From: JAXLYE01 sp046351595
GTDB taxonomy: Bacteria; Myxococcota_A; Polyangia; Palsa-1104; JAEUJZ01
Direction: 5' to 3'
DNA: 64,000 nucleotides
NCBI GenBank assembly: GCA_046351595.1
Contig: JAXLYE010000001.1
Span: 1,488,001-1,552,000, forward strand
In this document: in pieces, positions 30,305 to 39,037 of the stretch
Numbering within the stretch: position 1 is the stretch's first letter
How the letters are laid out: each line of letters begins with the position of its first letter
Program-made: the position numbers and the translations under genes
Notes under the pieces: generated by a model
The model's input: only the letters and a program-made list of their open reading frames with translations
Told to the model about the DNA's origin: nothing
Database searches by the model: none

Positions 30305-30538
30305 TCAGTTGGCGCGCTGGGAGGCGGAGCGGGACAGCGGCGGGCTGGGGTAGCGGAAGATGGTCAGGCCGCTCTGGCCCGCGGCTGCGACGCGCAGGCA
30401 GAGCTGATCGAGCTCAGAGTCGAAGTCCACCAGGACCTCGCCGGTCGGTAGGTGGAAGCCCTCGCCGTCGGCCTGGACCGCGACCCAGCGGCCGGACAGC
30501 TCGCGCTCGATGAAGGTGTGCTGGTTGCTTTGTGGCAT
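30305..30538 (-). CDS. Small hypothetical protein
   Basis: A 77-residue protein starting at ATG 30538. The sequence HTFIERELSGRWVAVQADGEGFHLPTGEV suggests a small soluble beta-rich fold without Cys pairs or a signal peptide; the last 15 residues are Ser/Arg-rich and probably disordered. No family is recognised. Support for it being real comes from a perfect -35 box (TTGACA) upstream and a codon pattern like its neighbours. A longer reading starting at TTG 30601 would begin inside that -35 box and is less likely. Confidence 0.55.
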   Translation of the reverse strand: MPQSNQHTFIERELSGRWVAVQADGEGFHLPTGEVLVDFDSELDQLCLRVAAAGQSGLTIFRYPSPPLSRSASQRAN

Positions 30539-30572
30539 GAACGCAGATGTGCGGACCGAGCCGCTTAGATCC

Positions 30573-30601
30573 CCGTAGCAATTCTTGCCCGAGGCTGTCA
30601 A
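30573..30601 (-). promoter_or_regulatory. Candidate promoter of the small gene at 30305-30538
   Basis: A perfect TTGACA (minus strand, 30601-30596) is followed after 17-18 nt by CTACGG/TACGGG as a weak -10. The expected 5' leader is about 30 nt. Confidence 0.45.
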
Positions 30602-30611
30602 GGCACAACCT

Positions 30612-30670
30612 CGCGTTTTTGTAGTTTTTTTCGTCGCTGCGGCGGGCCGCGACGGGCCTCAAAAAACGCG
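30612..30670. repeat. Cruciform-like inverted repeat with A/T tracts
   Basis: Outer arms CGCGTTTTTG (30612-30621) and CAAAAAACGCG (30660-30670) enclose an inner stem, CGTCGC (30632-30637)/GCGACG (30649-30654). It lies between the M16 protease stop (minus) and the promoter of the small gene. T-tracts sit on the wrong side of the inner stem for simple intrinsic termination in either direction. Confidence 0.6.
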
Positions 30671-30699
30671 GTCTGCGGGGTTGGATGCCGGGGCGCGGG

Positions 30700-33555
30700 C
30701 TAGGGCCGCAGGGTGAGGCGCTTGAGCGGCCGCCCGCTGCCCAGAAGCTTCTGCAGCGGCTCGGCGACCTTCTGGGCGTCGCCGACGACGATGATCGAGG
30801 CTTCGTCGGGGCGGACGCGGTCGCGCACCACCGCCTGCAGCCGCGCCGCCGTCACCGCCTGCACGTCGCGCCAGAAGCGCGCCAGCTCGTCGAGCGGCAG
30901 CGCGTAGCGGAGCAGCCCGGCGTAGAGCTGGGCCAGGCCCGCGGTGCGCTCGCTGGCGGCGACCAGGCGCTGCACCGCGGCGTTCTTGCCCTTGCGCAGC
31001 TCCTCGGCGCTGACCGGCTCGTCGCGCAGCCGCCCGAGCTCCTTGAGCATCTCGCCGAGCGACGCCGCGGTCACGTCGGTGCGGACCGCGGCCTGGGCGA
31101 CGAACCAGCCGGTGTCGTCCAGGCGCATGAGCTGCGAGCGGGCGCCGTAGGTGTAGCCGTGCAGCTCGCGCAGATTCTGGTTGAGCCGGCTCGTGAACAT
31201 GCCGCCGAGCAGGGCGTTGGCGACCTCGGCCGGGACGCGCTCGGGATCGCGGCGCCCGAGGATGAGGTTGGCGACCTGCAGCTCGGACTGCGGCGCGCCC
31301 GGCCGATCGACGAGCGCCAGCCCGCGGAACGGCACCGGCGCCGGCGGCTGGAGCGGCGGCACCGGCGGCGCCGGCGGCAGCGGCGTGAGCAAAAGCGGCG
31401 CGAGCAGGCGGGCCGCGGTCTGCTGGCTGGGCGGCAGGTCCCCGGCGAGCACGACCTGGAAGCGGCTCGGGTGGAAGTGGGTCTTGTGGAAGAAGCGCAG
31501 CCCGGCCACGTCGACGCGCCGCAGCGACGGCTCGTCACCGACGGGCAGGCGGCCGATCGGGTGCAGCTCGCCGAACAGGCTCACGCGCAGCGCGCGCTCG
31601 GCCAGGACCGCCGGCTCCTCGCGCTGGCGCATCAGCATGGCCAGGCGCTCGCCGCGCACCCGCTGCCAGTCCGCCTCCTCGAGCCGCGGCCGCAGGAGCA
31701 CGTCCCCGAGGATCGCCATCGCCGGCGCCGCGTTCTCGGCCATGACGCTGAGCGTGAGGGTGGTGGTGTCCGAGGTGACGCTCGCGCGGATCTGCGCCCC
31801 GAGCGCGGCGAGCGCCTCGGCCACCTCGGTCGCGGTGCGGCTGCCCGCGCCCTCGGTCAGCATCGCCGCCAGCGCCGCCGGCAGGCCGGCCTGATCGGGC
31901 GGCGCCGCGGTTTCGCCGGTCGGCACCGTCACCACCACCTCGAGGAGCGGCGTGCCCTTGCGCGCCAGCACCAGCACGTCCATCCCGCCGACGCGCATGC
32001 GCGCGGTCTGCGGCACCGGCAGCGGCCGCTCGCCGAGCAGCGCCGGCGCCTTGCTGAGATCGACGGCGGGCTTGCCCATGAACGGCCGGTCCGTCCCCCC
32101 GGCCAGCTGGGCGGCCGCGGCCTTGACCTCGGGCGGCGTCGGCTCGACCGGCTTGTCGCCGGGCAGCACCGCCAGCGTCAGGCGGCGCTCGGGATCGGCG
32201 ATGCCGATGGCGCGGGCGCGGGCCACGAGCTGCTCGGGCGTGACGTCACGCAGCCGCCGCACGACCTTGGGCAGCGCCGCGGCGTCCCCGAGCCAGGCGT
32301 GCAGCTGCTGCAGCCACAGCGCCTGCCCGAGCGGCGTCTCGATGTCGCCGGCGAGCTCGGTCAGCCGCTGGCTGCGGGCGCGCTGGATCTCGTCGGCGCT
32401 CGGCGGCTGTGTGGTCAGGCGGGCGAGCTCGCGCTGCGCCGCCGCGCCCAGGGCCTCGATGGGGACGCCGGGCTGCGCGGTGATCGACACCAGGAACAGC
32501 GAGCCGAAGGACAGCGGCTCGAGCTCGACCTCGACCGCCGAGGCCAGCTTCTGCTCGACGACGAGCGCGCGGTACAGGCGGCTGGCCTTGCCCTTGCCGA
32601 GCACGTCGGCGACAAGCTGCGCCTCGGCCAGCTCGCCGGTCGTGCCCAGCGACGGCGCGGTCGGCCCGTGCCAGGCCAGGTACAGCCGCGGCAGCGCCAC
32701 GCGGTCGCGGATCGTCACCTGCTTCTCGACGGGCGCGGTCAGCGGCTTGGGCGCCGCCACCGCCGGCGGGCGCGGCCGCTTGGCCATCCAGCCGAAGTAG
32801 GACTGGATCAGGCGCCGCGCCGCGGCCGGGTCGAAGTCACCGACCACCGCGAGCGTGGCGTTGCTCGGCGCGTAGTAGGTGTAGAAGAACTGCTTCACGT
32901 CCTCGGTGTTGGCGGCGATGAGGTCGCGGTGCGAGCCGATCACCGGCCAGCTGTACGGGTGGCCCTTGGGGAACATCGCCTCGACGATGCGCAGCTCGGC
33001 GGCGCCGTAGGGGCGGTTCTCGTAGGACTGGCGCCGCTCGTTGCGCACGACCTCGCGCTGCAGCGCCACCTTCTCGTCGGTCATCGCCTCGGGCAGGTAG
33101 GTCAGGCGCTCGGCCTCCAGCCACAAGAGCGTCGGCAGGATGTGGCTCGGCCCGGAGTCGAAGTAGAAGGTGCGGTCGTTGCTGGTGGTGGCGTTGTTGG
33201 CGCCGCCCAGCGTCTCCATGACCTGATCGAACTGGCCGTTGGGCACGTTCTTGGTGCCCATGAACATCAGGTGCTCGTACAGGTGCGCGAAGCCGGTCTT
33301 GCCCACGGCCTCGTCGCGGCTGCCGACGTTGAACCACAGCGAGACGACGACACGCGGCACGCTCGGGTCGCGGCGCAAAAGCACGGTCATGCCGCTCGGC
33401 AGGGTGTAGCGCTCGGCGGTGAGCGCGAAGGGATCGCGCGGCGCGGCGGCGCCGGCCGGGCCGGGGGCAGCCACGGCGGCAGCGACCGCGCAGGCGAGGG
33501 CGGCCCAGGCGGCGATCGCGCGCGCACGGACCAGGCAGAAGGAGGAGATCGGCAT
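30700..33555 (-). CDS. M16 family zinc metalloprotease, two-domain exported form
   Basis: A 951-residue exported protease with a signal peptide of about 37 residues. The first M16 half (about 45-460) has the inverted zinc motif HLYEH (HxxEH) in GFAHLYEHLMFMGTKNVPNG and the third-ligand Glu in the downstream ALQREVVRNERR helix. The second half (about 500-930) repeats the fold without HxxEH, so one active and one inactive domain form the clamshell, as in pitrilysin-like and mitochondrial-processing-like enzymes. It would degrade peptides in the periplasm. TATAAG (33567-33562) ends 6 nt before the ATG. Confidence 0.92.
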   Translation of the reverse strand: MPISSFCLVRARAIAAWAALACAVAAAVAAPGPAGAAAPRDPFALTAERYTLPSGMTVLLRRDPSVPRVVVSLWFNVGSRDEAVGKTGFAHLYEHLMFMGTKNVPNGQFDQVMETLGGANNATTSNDRTFYFDSGPSHILPTLLWLEAERLTYLPEAMTDEKVALQREVVRNERRQSYENRPYGAAELRIVEAMFPKGHPYSWPVIGSHRDLIAANTEDVKQFFYTYYAPSNATLAVVGDFDPAAARRLIQSYFGWMAKRPRPPAVAAPKPLTAPVEKQVTIRDRVALPRLYLAWHGPTAPSLGTTGELAEAQLVADVLGKGKASRLYRALVVEQKLASAVEVELEPLSFGSLFLVSITAQPGVPIEALGAAAQRELARLTTQPPSADEIQRARSQRLTELAGDIETPLGQALWLQQLHAWLGDAAALPKVVRRLRDVTPEQLVARARAIGIADPERRLTLAVLPGDKPVEPTPPEVKAAAAQLAGGTDRPFMGKPAVDLSKAPALLGERPLPVPQTARMRVGGMDVLVLARKGTPLLEVVVTVPTGETAAPPDQAGLPAALAAMLTEGAGSRTATEVAEALAALGAQIRASVTSDTTTLTLSVMAENAAPAMAILGDVLLRPRLEEADWQRVRGERLAMLMRQREEPAVLAERALRVSLFGELHPIGRLPVGDEPSLRRVDVAGLRFFHKTHFHPSRFQVVLAGDLPPSQQTAARLLAPLLLTPLPPAPPVPPLQPPAPVPFRGLALVDRPGAPQSELQVANLILGRRDPERVPAEVANALLGGMFTSRLNQNLRELHGYTYGARSQLMRLDDTGWFVAQAAVRTDVTAASLGEMLKELGRLRDEPVSAEELRKGKNAAVQRLVAASERTAGLAQLYAGLLRYALPLDELARFWRDVQAVTAARLQAVVRDRVRPDEASIIVVGDAQKVAEPLQKLLGSGRPLKRLTLRP

Positions 33556-33561
33556 GGGCGC

Positions 33562-33590
33562 CTTATACGCCAGCGCGGCGCCCGATTAAA
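33562..33590 (-). promoter_or_regulatory. Promoter-like TTTAAT and TATAAG before the M16 protease gene
   Basis: TTTAAT (33590-33585), a 17-bp spacer and TATAAG (33567-33562), which ends 6 nt before ATG 33555. Confidence 0.5.
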
Positions 33591-33644
33591 CGGCTGCGGC
33601 TGCGGCGCCTATGGCTGCGCTGGCGTACCGGCCGGCCGGCTCGC

Positions 33645-34442
33645 TCAGGGCGCCGGGCAGCGGCGCTTCTTCGGGCCGAGCCAGTCGAGCAGCGCCGCCA
33701 CCCGCGCCGGGCTGCGCAGCGCCGTCAGCTCGCCGTCGTGGTCGGCGCCGGGCAGCAGCATCCAGCGGGCCTCGGTGTCGCAGCGGGTGTACAGGCCGCG
33801 CAGCGCCTGCGCCAGGTGGTGGAACGGGTTCTTGTCGCCGGTCAGGAAGTAGGCCGGCGGCAGGCAGCGCGGGCAGTCGGGCGGCAGCGGCTCGGGCGGC
33901 ATGCCGCCCCCGACGAAGGCCACGGCCGCGAAGCGCTCGCTGAGCTCGGGCACGACGGAGCCGGCGTACGAGGCGCCGCCGGACCAGCCGATCAGCGAGA
34001 TGCGCTCGGGGTCGATGCGATACGCGGCGGTGACGGCGCGCACCTGCTCGGCGAGCCAGGCGGCGGGGCTGCCCTGCGTCCACTGCCAGTAGCTGCCGCG
34101 GGTGCAGCCGTGCTCGGCGGGGCAGCGCGGCGCGAGCACGGCGAAGCCGCGGGCGCGCGCGGCGTCCTGTAGCGCCACAAACGGCGTGCGCAGGTCCGGG
34201 GCGCGGCCCGCCGCGGCGTCGCCGTGCAGCAGCACGAGCAGCGGCGCCGGTCCGTCGCCCGGAGCCGGCTGGAACCAGCAGCCCGGGCACGGCCAGTCGC
34301 GCCGCAGCGCGGGCGCTCCGGCCGGCGCGCGCACCCGTTCCGCAGGTTCCGCACCCGCCGGGACCGCCCCAATCGCCCCGGTTGCCACGCTCGCCCCGAT
34401 CGCCACGCTCGCCCCGACCCCCGCAAGCGTCCGCCATCTCAT
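33645..34442 (-). CDS. Exported alpha/beta hydrolase
   Basis: A 265-residue protein starting at ATG 34442 with a signal peptide of about 30 residues. It has the oxyanion-hole segment LLVLLHGDAA, the nucleophile elbow GWSGG (G-x-S-x-G) near residue 165, and a late LLPGADHDGEL holding the catalytic His candidate. Four to six Cys, including CPGC and CPRC, suggest disulfides in the periplasm. It resembles secreted esterases/feruloyl esterases (PHB depolymerase-like) more than lipases; the substrate is unknown. It is divergent from the PP2C gene at 34542. Confidence 0.82.
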   Translation of the reverse strand: MRWRTLAGVGASVAIGASVATGAIGAVPAGAEPAERVRAPAGAPALRRDWPCPGCWFQPAPGDGPAPLLVLLHGDAAAGRAPDLRTPFVALQDAARARGFAVLAPRCPAEHGCTRGSYWQWTQGSPAAWLAEQVRAVTAAYRIDPERISLIGWSGGASYAGSVVPELSERFAAVAFVGGGMPPEPLPPDCPRCLPPAYFLTGDKNPFHHLAQALRGLYTRCDTEARWMLLPGADHDGELTALRSPARVAALLDWLGPKKRRCPAP

Positions 34443-34448
34443 GGCAAA

Positions 34449-34454
34449 AGTATG
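34449..34454 (-). promoter_or_regulatory. -10-like CATACT before the alpha/beta hydrolase gene
   Basis: CATACT on the minus strand ends 6 nt before ATG 34442. Confidence 0.35.
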
Positions 34455-34527
34455 CGCGTCCGGGGCCGCGGGACCAGCGATCGCCGGCAAGCCGCTGCGT
34501 ACGCCGCACTTCCGGTGGGGGCCGTGG

Positions 34528-34533
34528 TAATTG
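34528..34533 (+). promoter_or_regulatory. -10-like TAATTG before the second PP2C gene
   Basis: TAATTG ends 8 nt before ATG 34542; this argues against the GTG at 34524. Confidence 0.4.
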
Positions 34534-34541
34534 TTCTTCAC

Positions 34542-35300
34542 ATGCGCCTCATCCCGTACGCGCTCTCCGATGTCGGCCGCAAGCGGCAGCACAACGAGGA
34601 CAGCTTCCTCATCGCCGAGGAGCTCGGCCTCTTCGCCGTGGCTGACGGCATGGGCGGGCACCGCGCCGGAGAGAAGGCAAGCCGCATGGCCGTCGAGCAC
34701 CTGCAGCAGGCGCTGACGCTGCCGCGACGGGGCGCGACCCGCGACGAGGTCCTCGGGCTGCTGCAGCGGGCCATGTTCTCGACGGGGGCGGCGATCTACG
34801 ACGCGGCGCAGAGCGATCCCGATCTGGCCGGCATGGGCACGACGCTGACCGCGGTGTTCCTGCACGGCATGCGGGCCTACGTGGCGCACGTCGGGGACTC
34901 GCGGGCCTACCTTTACCGCGACGGCAAGATCGAGCAGATCACGATGGACCACTCGTGGGTCGCCGAGCAGGTGAAGGCCGGCCTTCTGACCGAGCAGGAG
35001 GCCAAGGAGTCGCGCTTCCGCCACATCATCACGCGCTCGGTGGGCTTCGAGCGCGAGGTGCAGGTCGACGGCACGATCTGCCCGGTGCAGGCCGGCGACG
35101 TGCTGCTGCTGTGCAGCGACGGGCTGTCGAACTACCTCGAGGAGACGGACCTGTGCGAGGTGCTGAGCCAGCACATGTACCGCGACGCGCCGCAGCTGCT
35201 CATCGACCTGGCCAACGCCCGCGGCGGCGACGACAACATCACGGTCGTGCTGATCCACCTGGCCAACGACGCCACCCCGCGCAAGCGCCGCGCGAGCTAG
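34542..35300 (+). CDS. PP2C-type Ser/Thr protein phosphatase
   Basis: A 252-residue phosphatase, the second PP2C of the window, with RKRQHNEDSF, VADGMGGHRAGE, GMGTTLTAVFL, VAHVGDSRAYLY, LLCSDGLSNYL and GGDDNITVVL. These supply the Asp ligands for two Mn/Mg ions. It is a single soluble domain. ATG 34542 is preferred because TAATTG ends 8 nt upstream; GTG 34524 is an alternative adding 6 residues. It has about the same length and motif spacing as the phosphatase at 23965, so they are likely paralogues serving the same kinase network. Confidence 0.94.
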   Translation: MRLIPYALSDVGRKRQHNEDSFLIAEELGLFAVADGMGGHRAGEKASRMAVEHLQQALTLPRRGATRDEVLGLLQRAMFSTGAAIYDAAQSDPDLAGMGTTLTAVFLHGMRAYVAHVGDSRAYLYRDGKIEQITMDHSWVAEQVKAGLLTEQEAKESRFRHIITRSVGFEREVQVDGTICPVQAGDVLLLCSDGLSNYLEETDLCEVLSQHMYRDAPQLLIDLANARGGDDNITVVLIHLANDATPRKRRAS

Positions 35301-35377
35301 GCGCGACGACTAGGCGCCCGTCGCGCCCTGCTCGACGCAGGCCGCGGCAAGGGGCGCCCGAGCTCAGCGATCCGCGC

Positions 35378-36175
35378 TCAGAACTGCTGCGTGCCCTGGA
35401 CCACCTGCGCGTCCTTGAGCACGACGCCGCTCTCGGTGATCTGCTGGTCCGTGGTCGAGGTGATGCGGAAGGTGAAGGGACCCGGGCCCGGCATGCTCGA
35501 CATGACGTAGTAGTTGTACGACTGCTGCTCGAGCGCGACCCACGAGCCGCTCTTCTGCAGCTCGATCTTCTTGATCGGCAGCTTGCTGTTGCGGACCTGC
35601 ACCGCCATCCACCACTGCGAGCTGCCCTCCTTGAAGCGGATCGAGATCGGCCCGCTGACCTGGCAGGCGACCGGCACCCACGAGATGGGCACGCGGCCGG
35701 CGGCCTTGTCGGCGATCAGCACGAAGGCCTGCTCGGACAGATCGAGGTCGCCGCTCTTGCACTCGGGGCAGAGGTCGACGATGCGGATGGTGATGGTGCC
35801 CTTGGGACCGGTGACGTCGATGCAGGTGCCGCAGGCCTGGCTGTTCTGGTACTGCGGCGCGTTCATGGCCGCGACCATCAGGTTGCCGGGCGACGGATCG
35901 TACGAGCAGGCGCCGCCGCCGGTGGCGCCGTAGTAGGTGCCGTCGCCGGTCTGCTTCTGGCCGAGCTGCGCCGTGGTGCCCGGGCTCTGCATCGGCGTGG
36001 GATCGCCGGGGCCCCCGGTCCCCCCGGGGCCGGCGGCGCCGCAGCCGCCCCACAGCGAGAGCGACAGGGACAGCGAGAGCACCGCGCCCCCGCTCAGTTT
36101 CAGCCTCCTCAAGGCAGCGAGCCGCCGCGCCACGCGCGAGACGGACGAGCGGGCGCCGGACTGGAACATCGACAT
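35378..36175 (-). CDS. Bacterial expansin-like lipoprotein (EXLX type)
   Basis: A 265-residue exported protein. GGAGG six bases before ATG 36175 fixes the start. An SLSLSLSLW signal segment ends in a lipobox-like WGGC (Cys 45). Domain D1 (about 77-172) is a double-psi beta-barrel with GDGTYYG, the conserved Asp134 in IVDLCPEC and DLDLSEQAF; domain D2 (about 173-265) has KEGSSQWWMAVQVRN with surface Trp188-189 and Tyr220-223, matching the cellulose-binding face of Bacillus EXLX1. Extra Cys (90, 115, 118, 136, 139, 171) suggest disulfides as in eukaryotic expansins. It would loosen cellulose-containing walls without hydrolysis. Confidence 0.9.
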   Translation of the reverse strand: MSMFQSGARSSVSRVARRLAALRRLKLSGGAVLSLSLSLSLWGGCGAAGPGGTGGPGDPTPMQSPGTTAQLGQKQTGDGTYYGATGGGACSYDPSPGNLMVAAMNAPQYQNSQACGTCIDVTGPKGTITIRIVDLCPECKSGDLDLSEQAFVLIADKAAGRVPISWVPVACQVSGPISIRFKEGSSQWWMAVQVRNSKLPIKKIELQKSGSWVALEQQSYNYYVMSSMPGPGPFTFRITSTTDQQITESGVVLKDAQVVQGTQQF

Positions 36176-36205
36176 CGCGGGCCTCCTTCTGTGAGTGCGC
36201 CGGTC

Positions 36206-36239
36206 CACCCTTTTTGGGGTGCGTCGCCTGGCGATCATA
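36206..36239 (-). promoter_or_regulatory. Candidate -10 and leader hairpin of the expansin gene
   Basis: TATGAT (minus strand, 36239-36234) is a good -10; the resulting leader of about 50 nt contains a small hairpin, CACCC/GGGTG (36206-36221), before the GGAGG site. No clear -35 is visible. Confidence 0.45.
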
Positions 36240-36447
36240 GCCGGCTTGTCCGCCGGCCCGCGCCGCCCGCGCCAACACCCCAGAAGGGCGCGCCAAGCGC
36301 CCGGCCGAACCAGAACAGGAACAAGGGAACCAGGCGCCCGCCGCAGGGAGAGCCGCAGCCAGCGCACGGACAGACCGGTCGCCGGCAGGGCTCGTCGCGA
36401 CGAGCGCGGCCACCGGCGCCGCTCGGGCAGACGGTCGGGTGAGGTCG

Positions 36448-38493
36448 CTAGAACTTCAGCAGGATCTTGGCCTGGAAGGCCTGGGCGGTGTTGCCGTTGA
36501 TGGTGGTGCCCCAGATGTCCATGCGCTGCGACAGCGCGCCGAGATCCCAGAGCACGCCGTACTCGAGCGAGGTGTAAAAGCCCTCGTCGCGGTTGTGGTA
36601 CATGATGCGCAGGTTGATCTCGGCGCCCATGTTGATGGCGTGGCCGGGCAGGGTCGCCGGGCGGTTGGCCAGCGAGTAGATGAACTCGGCCTGGCCGCCG
36701 AAGCTGTCGATCAGCCAGTAGGTGATCGACGGCTTCATGTACGTCGCGTTGTACACGGTGCCGAGGATGCGCCGGAACAGGATCAGGTCGACGTGGTAGT
36801 CGGGGTCGAACGTGAACCGCGACGAGCGCAGCTCGGGCAGACCGTCGGCGTTGATCGACGTGGCGTTGGGGCTCTCGCGGGCGCGGCGCCAGTTGAGCTC
36901 ACCGCGCGGGTCGCCGTTCTGCGCCCCCGAGGCACTGCCGACCTCGAGCCCGACGATCAGGCTGTCCTTGAGGAACTTGTAGTTGCCGCGCACGATGCCG
37001 CCGAGCTGCTGCAGCTTCATCGTCACGCGGTTGGACTGGTTCTGGCCGGTGCAGTAGGTGGCGTCGCCGTTGACGCAGATCTCGCCGATCTGGCCCCAGT
37101 TCGCGGCGCCCTCGACCTCGAGGTAGAGCTTCTTGTACAGGATGCGGGCCCAGACGTCGGTGGTCAGGGTCCAGGCGGCGCGCCGGCCGAGCGACATCTG
37201 CAGCTTCTTGACGTCGTAGAGGTCGGGGCGGTCGGGCATGCCGGCAGTCGGCGCGTCCTCGGGCCGCGGGTTGTACGTCAGGTCCCAGTCCTGCCAGCGG
37301 CCCATGAGCAGCGCGCCATAGTTTAACACCGCCTTGCCGCGCGTGAGGCTGTCCTGGATCTTCTGCGGGTCGTCGACGCGGCCGATGGTGAAGGTGATCT
37401 GCTGGACGTCGTCGACGTTGTCGATGTTGTACTGCCAGCCGATCAGCTGCTGGTTGTTGACGAGCGCCGAGGTCGGCCCGGTGGCGGCCCAGTCGTAGGC
37501 GAAGCTGGCGAAGTGGTTCCACAGCCGCGCCGTCACCATGATGCGATCGACGGTGGTGCCGAAGTCGCAGTCGTTGCAGTTGCCGTCGTGGAAGAGCATG
37601 CCGCTGCCCCACATGAAGGGCATGCGGCCGAAGTTGATCTCGACCAGCGGGATCTTCACCTCGCCCCAGGCGCGCTTGGCCCGGATCGAGGACTGCAGCG
37701 CGTTGACCACGCTCTCGGAGGGCTGCTGGCCGCGCGCGCCGATCGTCGGGTAGCCGTCGGCGGCGCCGCCGCGGCCGTTGATGTAGAAGCCCTCGGGCGT
37801 GCTGCCGAGCACGAGGTTGTCGAAGATGTCGAGCTGCGCCTTGACGCGGATCTGCTCGGACAAATTCAGCGTCGGCTCCAGGCGCAGGCGCATGTCCGCG
37901 GTGCGGATGCCGCGCTCGGTGCACGAGGCGTTGCCGGTGCGCTTGGCGCACGAGCTGTCCGACGGATCGTTCGGCCCCTTCGGGATCTCCGAGTACGGCG
38001 GCGTGAACGGGTTGGCGCCGACGCTGGGATCGTTGAAGTGGCCGAGGTTGAAGTTGTTCCAGTAGAAGCCGCGGCCGCGCAGGTAGCCGTTGAGCTGGAA
38101 GAACTGCAGCTCCTTGCCCTTCTTGTCCGGCCACTGCGGCAGCGGCTCGATCGCGGCGTCGACGGGGCCGGTGCTCGGCGCGGCCTCGGCGGGGCCCTCG
38201 GGCTTGTCGGGCGGCGGGCCGCCCTGGGGACCGCCCATGCCGCCCATCGGGTTCATGCCGCCGGGCCCGGCGCCGCCGCCGCCGAACTGCGCGTGCGCCG
38301 ATCCGCCGATGAGCAGCGACGCGAGCAGCAGCCCGAAACCGGCCAGCCCGGACGTTCGGGCATGCAGCCCTTGGGGGTTAAGGGTGGGGCCTGCACGCAG
38401 ACCGGAGCGGGGTCGCCAGCGCGCGCCACGGAGCGTCTGCGCTCCGTCGGGACAAGCCGGATCAAGGGGGCTAGCCGATGCCGGCCGGCGCAT
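36448..38493 (-). CDS. Outer-membrane beta-barrel type protein (TIGR04551-like)
   Basis: A 681-residue exported protein. The start is ATG 38493, with GGAGG five bases upstream. A signal peptide follows an Arg-rich n-region (GLLLASLLIGGSAHA near residues 55-70), then a Gly/Pro/Met-rich linker (GGMNPMGGMGG). The rest (about 110-681) has alternating aromatic/hydrophobic strands, many Trp/Tyr and Asn/Asp turns, and ends in LLKF, a C-terminal Phe typical of outer-membrane barrels. It resembles a myxobacterial outer-membrane family annotated TIGR04551, from memory; transport or adhesion roles are both possible. It has a strong promoter. Confidence 0.72.
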   Translation of the reverse strand: MRRPASASPLDPACPDGAQTLRGARWRPRSGLRAGPTLNPQGLHARTSGLAGFGLLLASLLIGGSAHAQFGGGGAGPGGMNPMGGMGGPQGGPPPDKPEGPAEAAPSTGPVDAAIEPLPQWPDKKGKELQFFQLNGYLRGRGFYWNNFNLGHFNDPSVGANPFTPPYSEIPKGPNDPSDSSCAKRTGNASCTERGIRTADMRLRLEPTLNLSEQIRVKAQLDIFDNLVLGSTPEGFYINGRGGAADGYPTIGARGQQPSESVVNALQSSIRAKRAWGEVKIPLVEINFGRMPFMWGSGMLFHDGNCNDCDFGTTVDRIMVTARLWNHFASFAYDWAATGPTSALVNNQQLIGWQYNIDNVDDVQQITFTIGRVDDPQKIQDSLTRGKAVLNYGALLMGRWQDWDLTYNPRPEDAPTAGMPDRPDLYDVKKLQMSLGRRAAWTLTTDVWARILYKKLYLEVEGAANWGQIGEICVNGDATYCTGQNQSNRVTMKLQQLGGIVRGNYKFLKDSLIVGLEVGSASGAQNGDPRGELNWRRARESPNATSINADGLPELRSSRFTFDPDYHVDLILFRRILGTVYNATYMKPSITYWLIDSFGGQAEFIYSLANRPATLPGHAINMGAEINLRIMYHNRDEGFYTSLEYGVLWDLGALSQRMDIWGTTINGNTAQAFQAKILLKF

Positions 38494-38550
38494 GGACACC
38501 TCCGCGAACATTTTTCGAGAGAGAATGAGTGACAGCACGATGGCGCGCGG

Positions 38551-38580
38551 ACTATAAGACCGCCCTTGATCGGCGGTCAA
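38551..38580 (-). promoter_or_regulatory. Sigma-70-type promoter of the outer-membrane protein gene
   Basis: TTGACC (38580-38575), an 18-bp spacer and TATAGT (38556-38551) on the minus strand give a leader of about 50 nt before ATG 38493. This is the best housekeeping-type promoter in the window. Confidence 0.7.
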
Positions 38581-38599
38581 CTTCACAATCGCTCCATGC

Positions 38600-39037
38600 C
38601 CCCCTTTCACCGACGGCAGCCGAGGCTTCGACGGCGCGTGCGTGGGGCCCGCTGGCAGGCGCCGGGACCTCGCTGGCCGGGCGGGCAGACGGGCGCGTGC
38701 CCGGGTCTTGCCGCGGCCGCGCCCAGGCCCGAGACTGGAGCCAGAAGGAGACGCGCAAAGGGCGTAGACCGGCTCGCGCGACGCGCTTGCGCCCGCGCAG
38801 GCATCCGCCTAGTGTTCGCAACCAGACGCCCCGCGGTCCCGCGGCCGGGCTCCGCGCGCCAGGCAGGCACCTCGGGCCCGGCACACAGCATCAAGAACCA
38901 GGCACGGCCGGGCTCCGGACGCCGCGCCCCGGGCGACCTGGCCCGGACCGCCCGACCGGGGCTCCCTTCGCTGCGAGGAACGGAATGTTGATGCACCGCT
39001 TCTCCCCTAGCTCTGCGCTCACCGCGAGAGGTCTGCC
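38600..39037. other. Intergenic region without a recognised gene
   Basis: About 440 bp between the outer-membrane protein promoter and ctaB. It is GC-rich with no convincing coding frame. A 13-bp direct repeat, CGGCCGGGCTCCG, occurs at 38842-38854 and 38905-38917, and CCAGGCA is also repeated nearby. No structured RNA was recognised. Confidence 0.5.

Noticed and set aside
30539..30601. A longer start (TTG 30601) for the small protein at 30305
   Set aside because: The TTG is part of a perfect TTGACA -35 box, and the added residues look non-coding.
38840..38920. RNase P RNA, suggested by CCGGGCTCC strings
   Set aside because: The invariant GAGGAAAGTC context and other conserved blocks are missing; the string is simply repeated twice.
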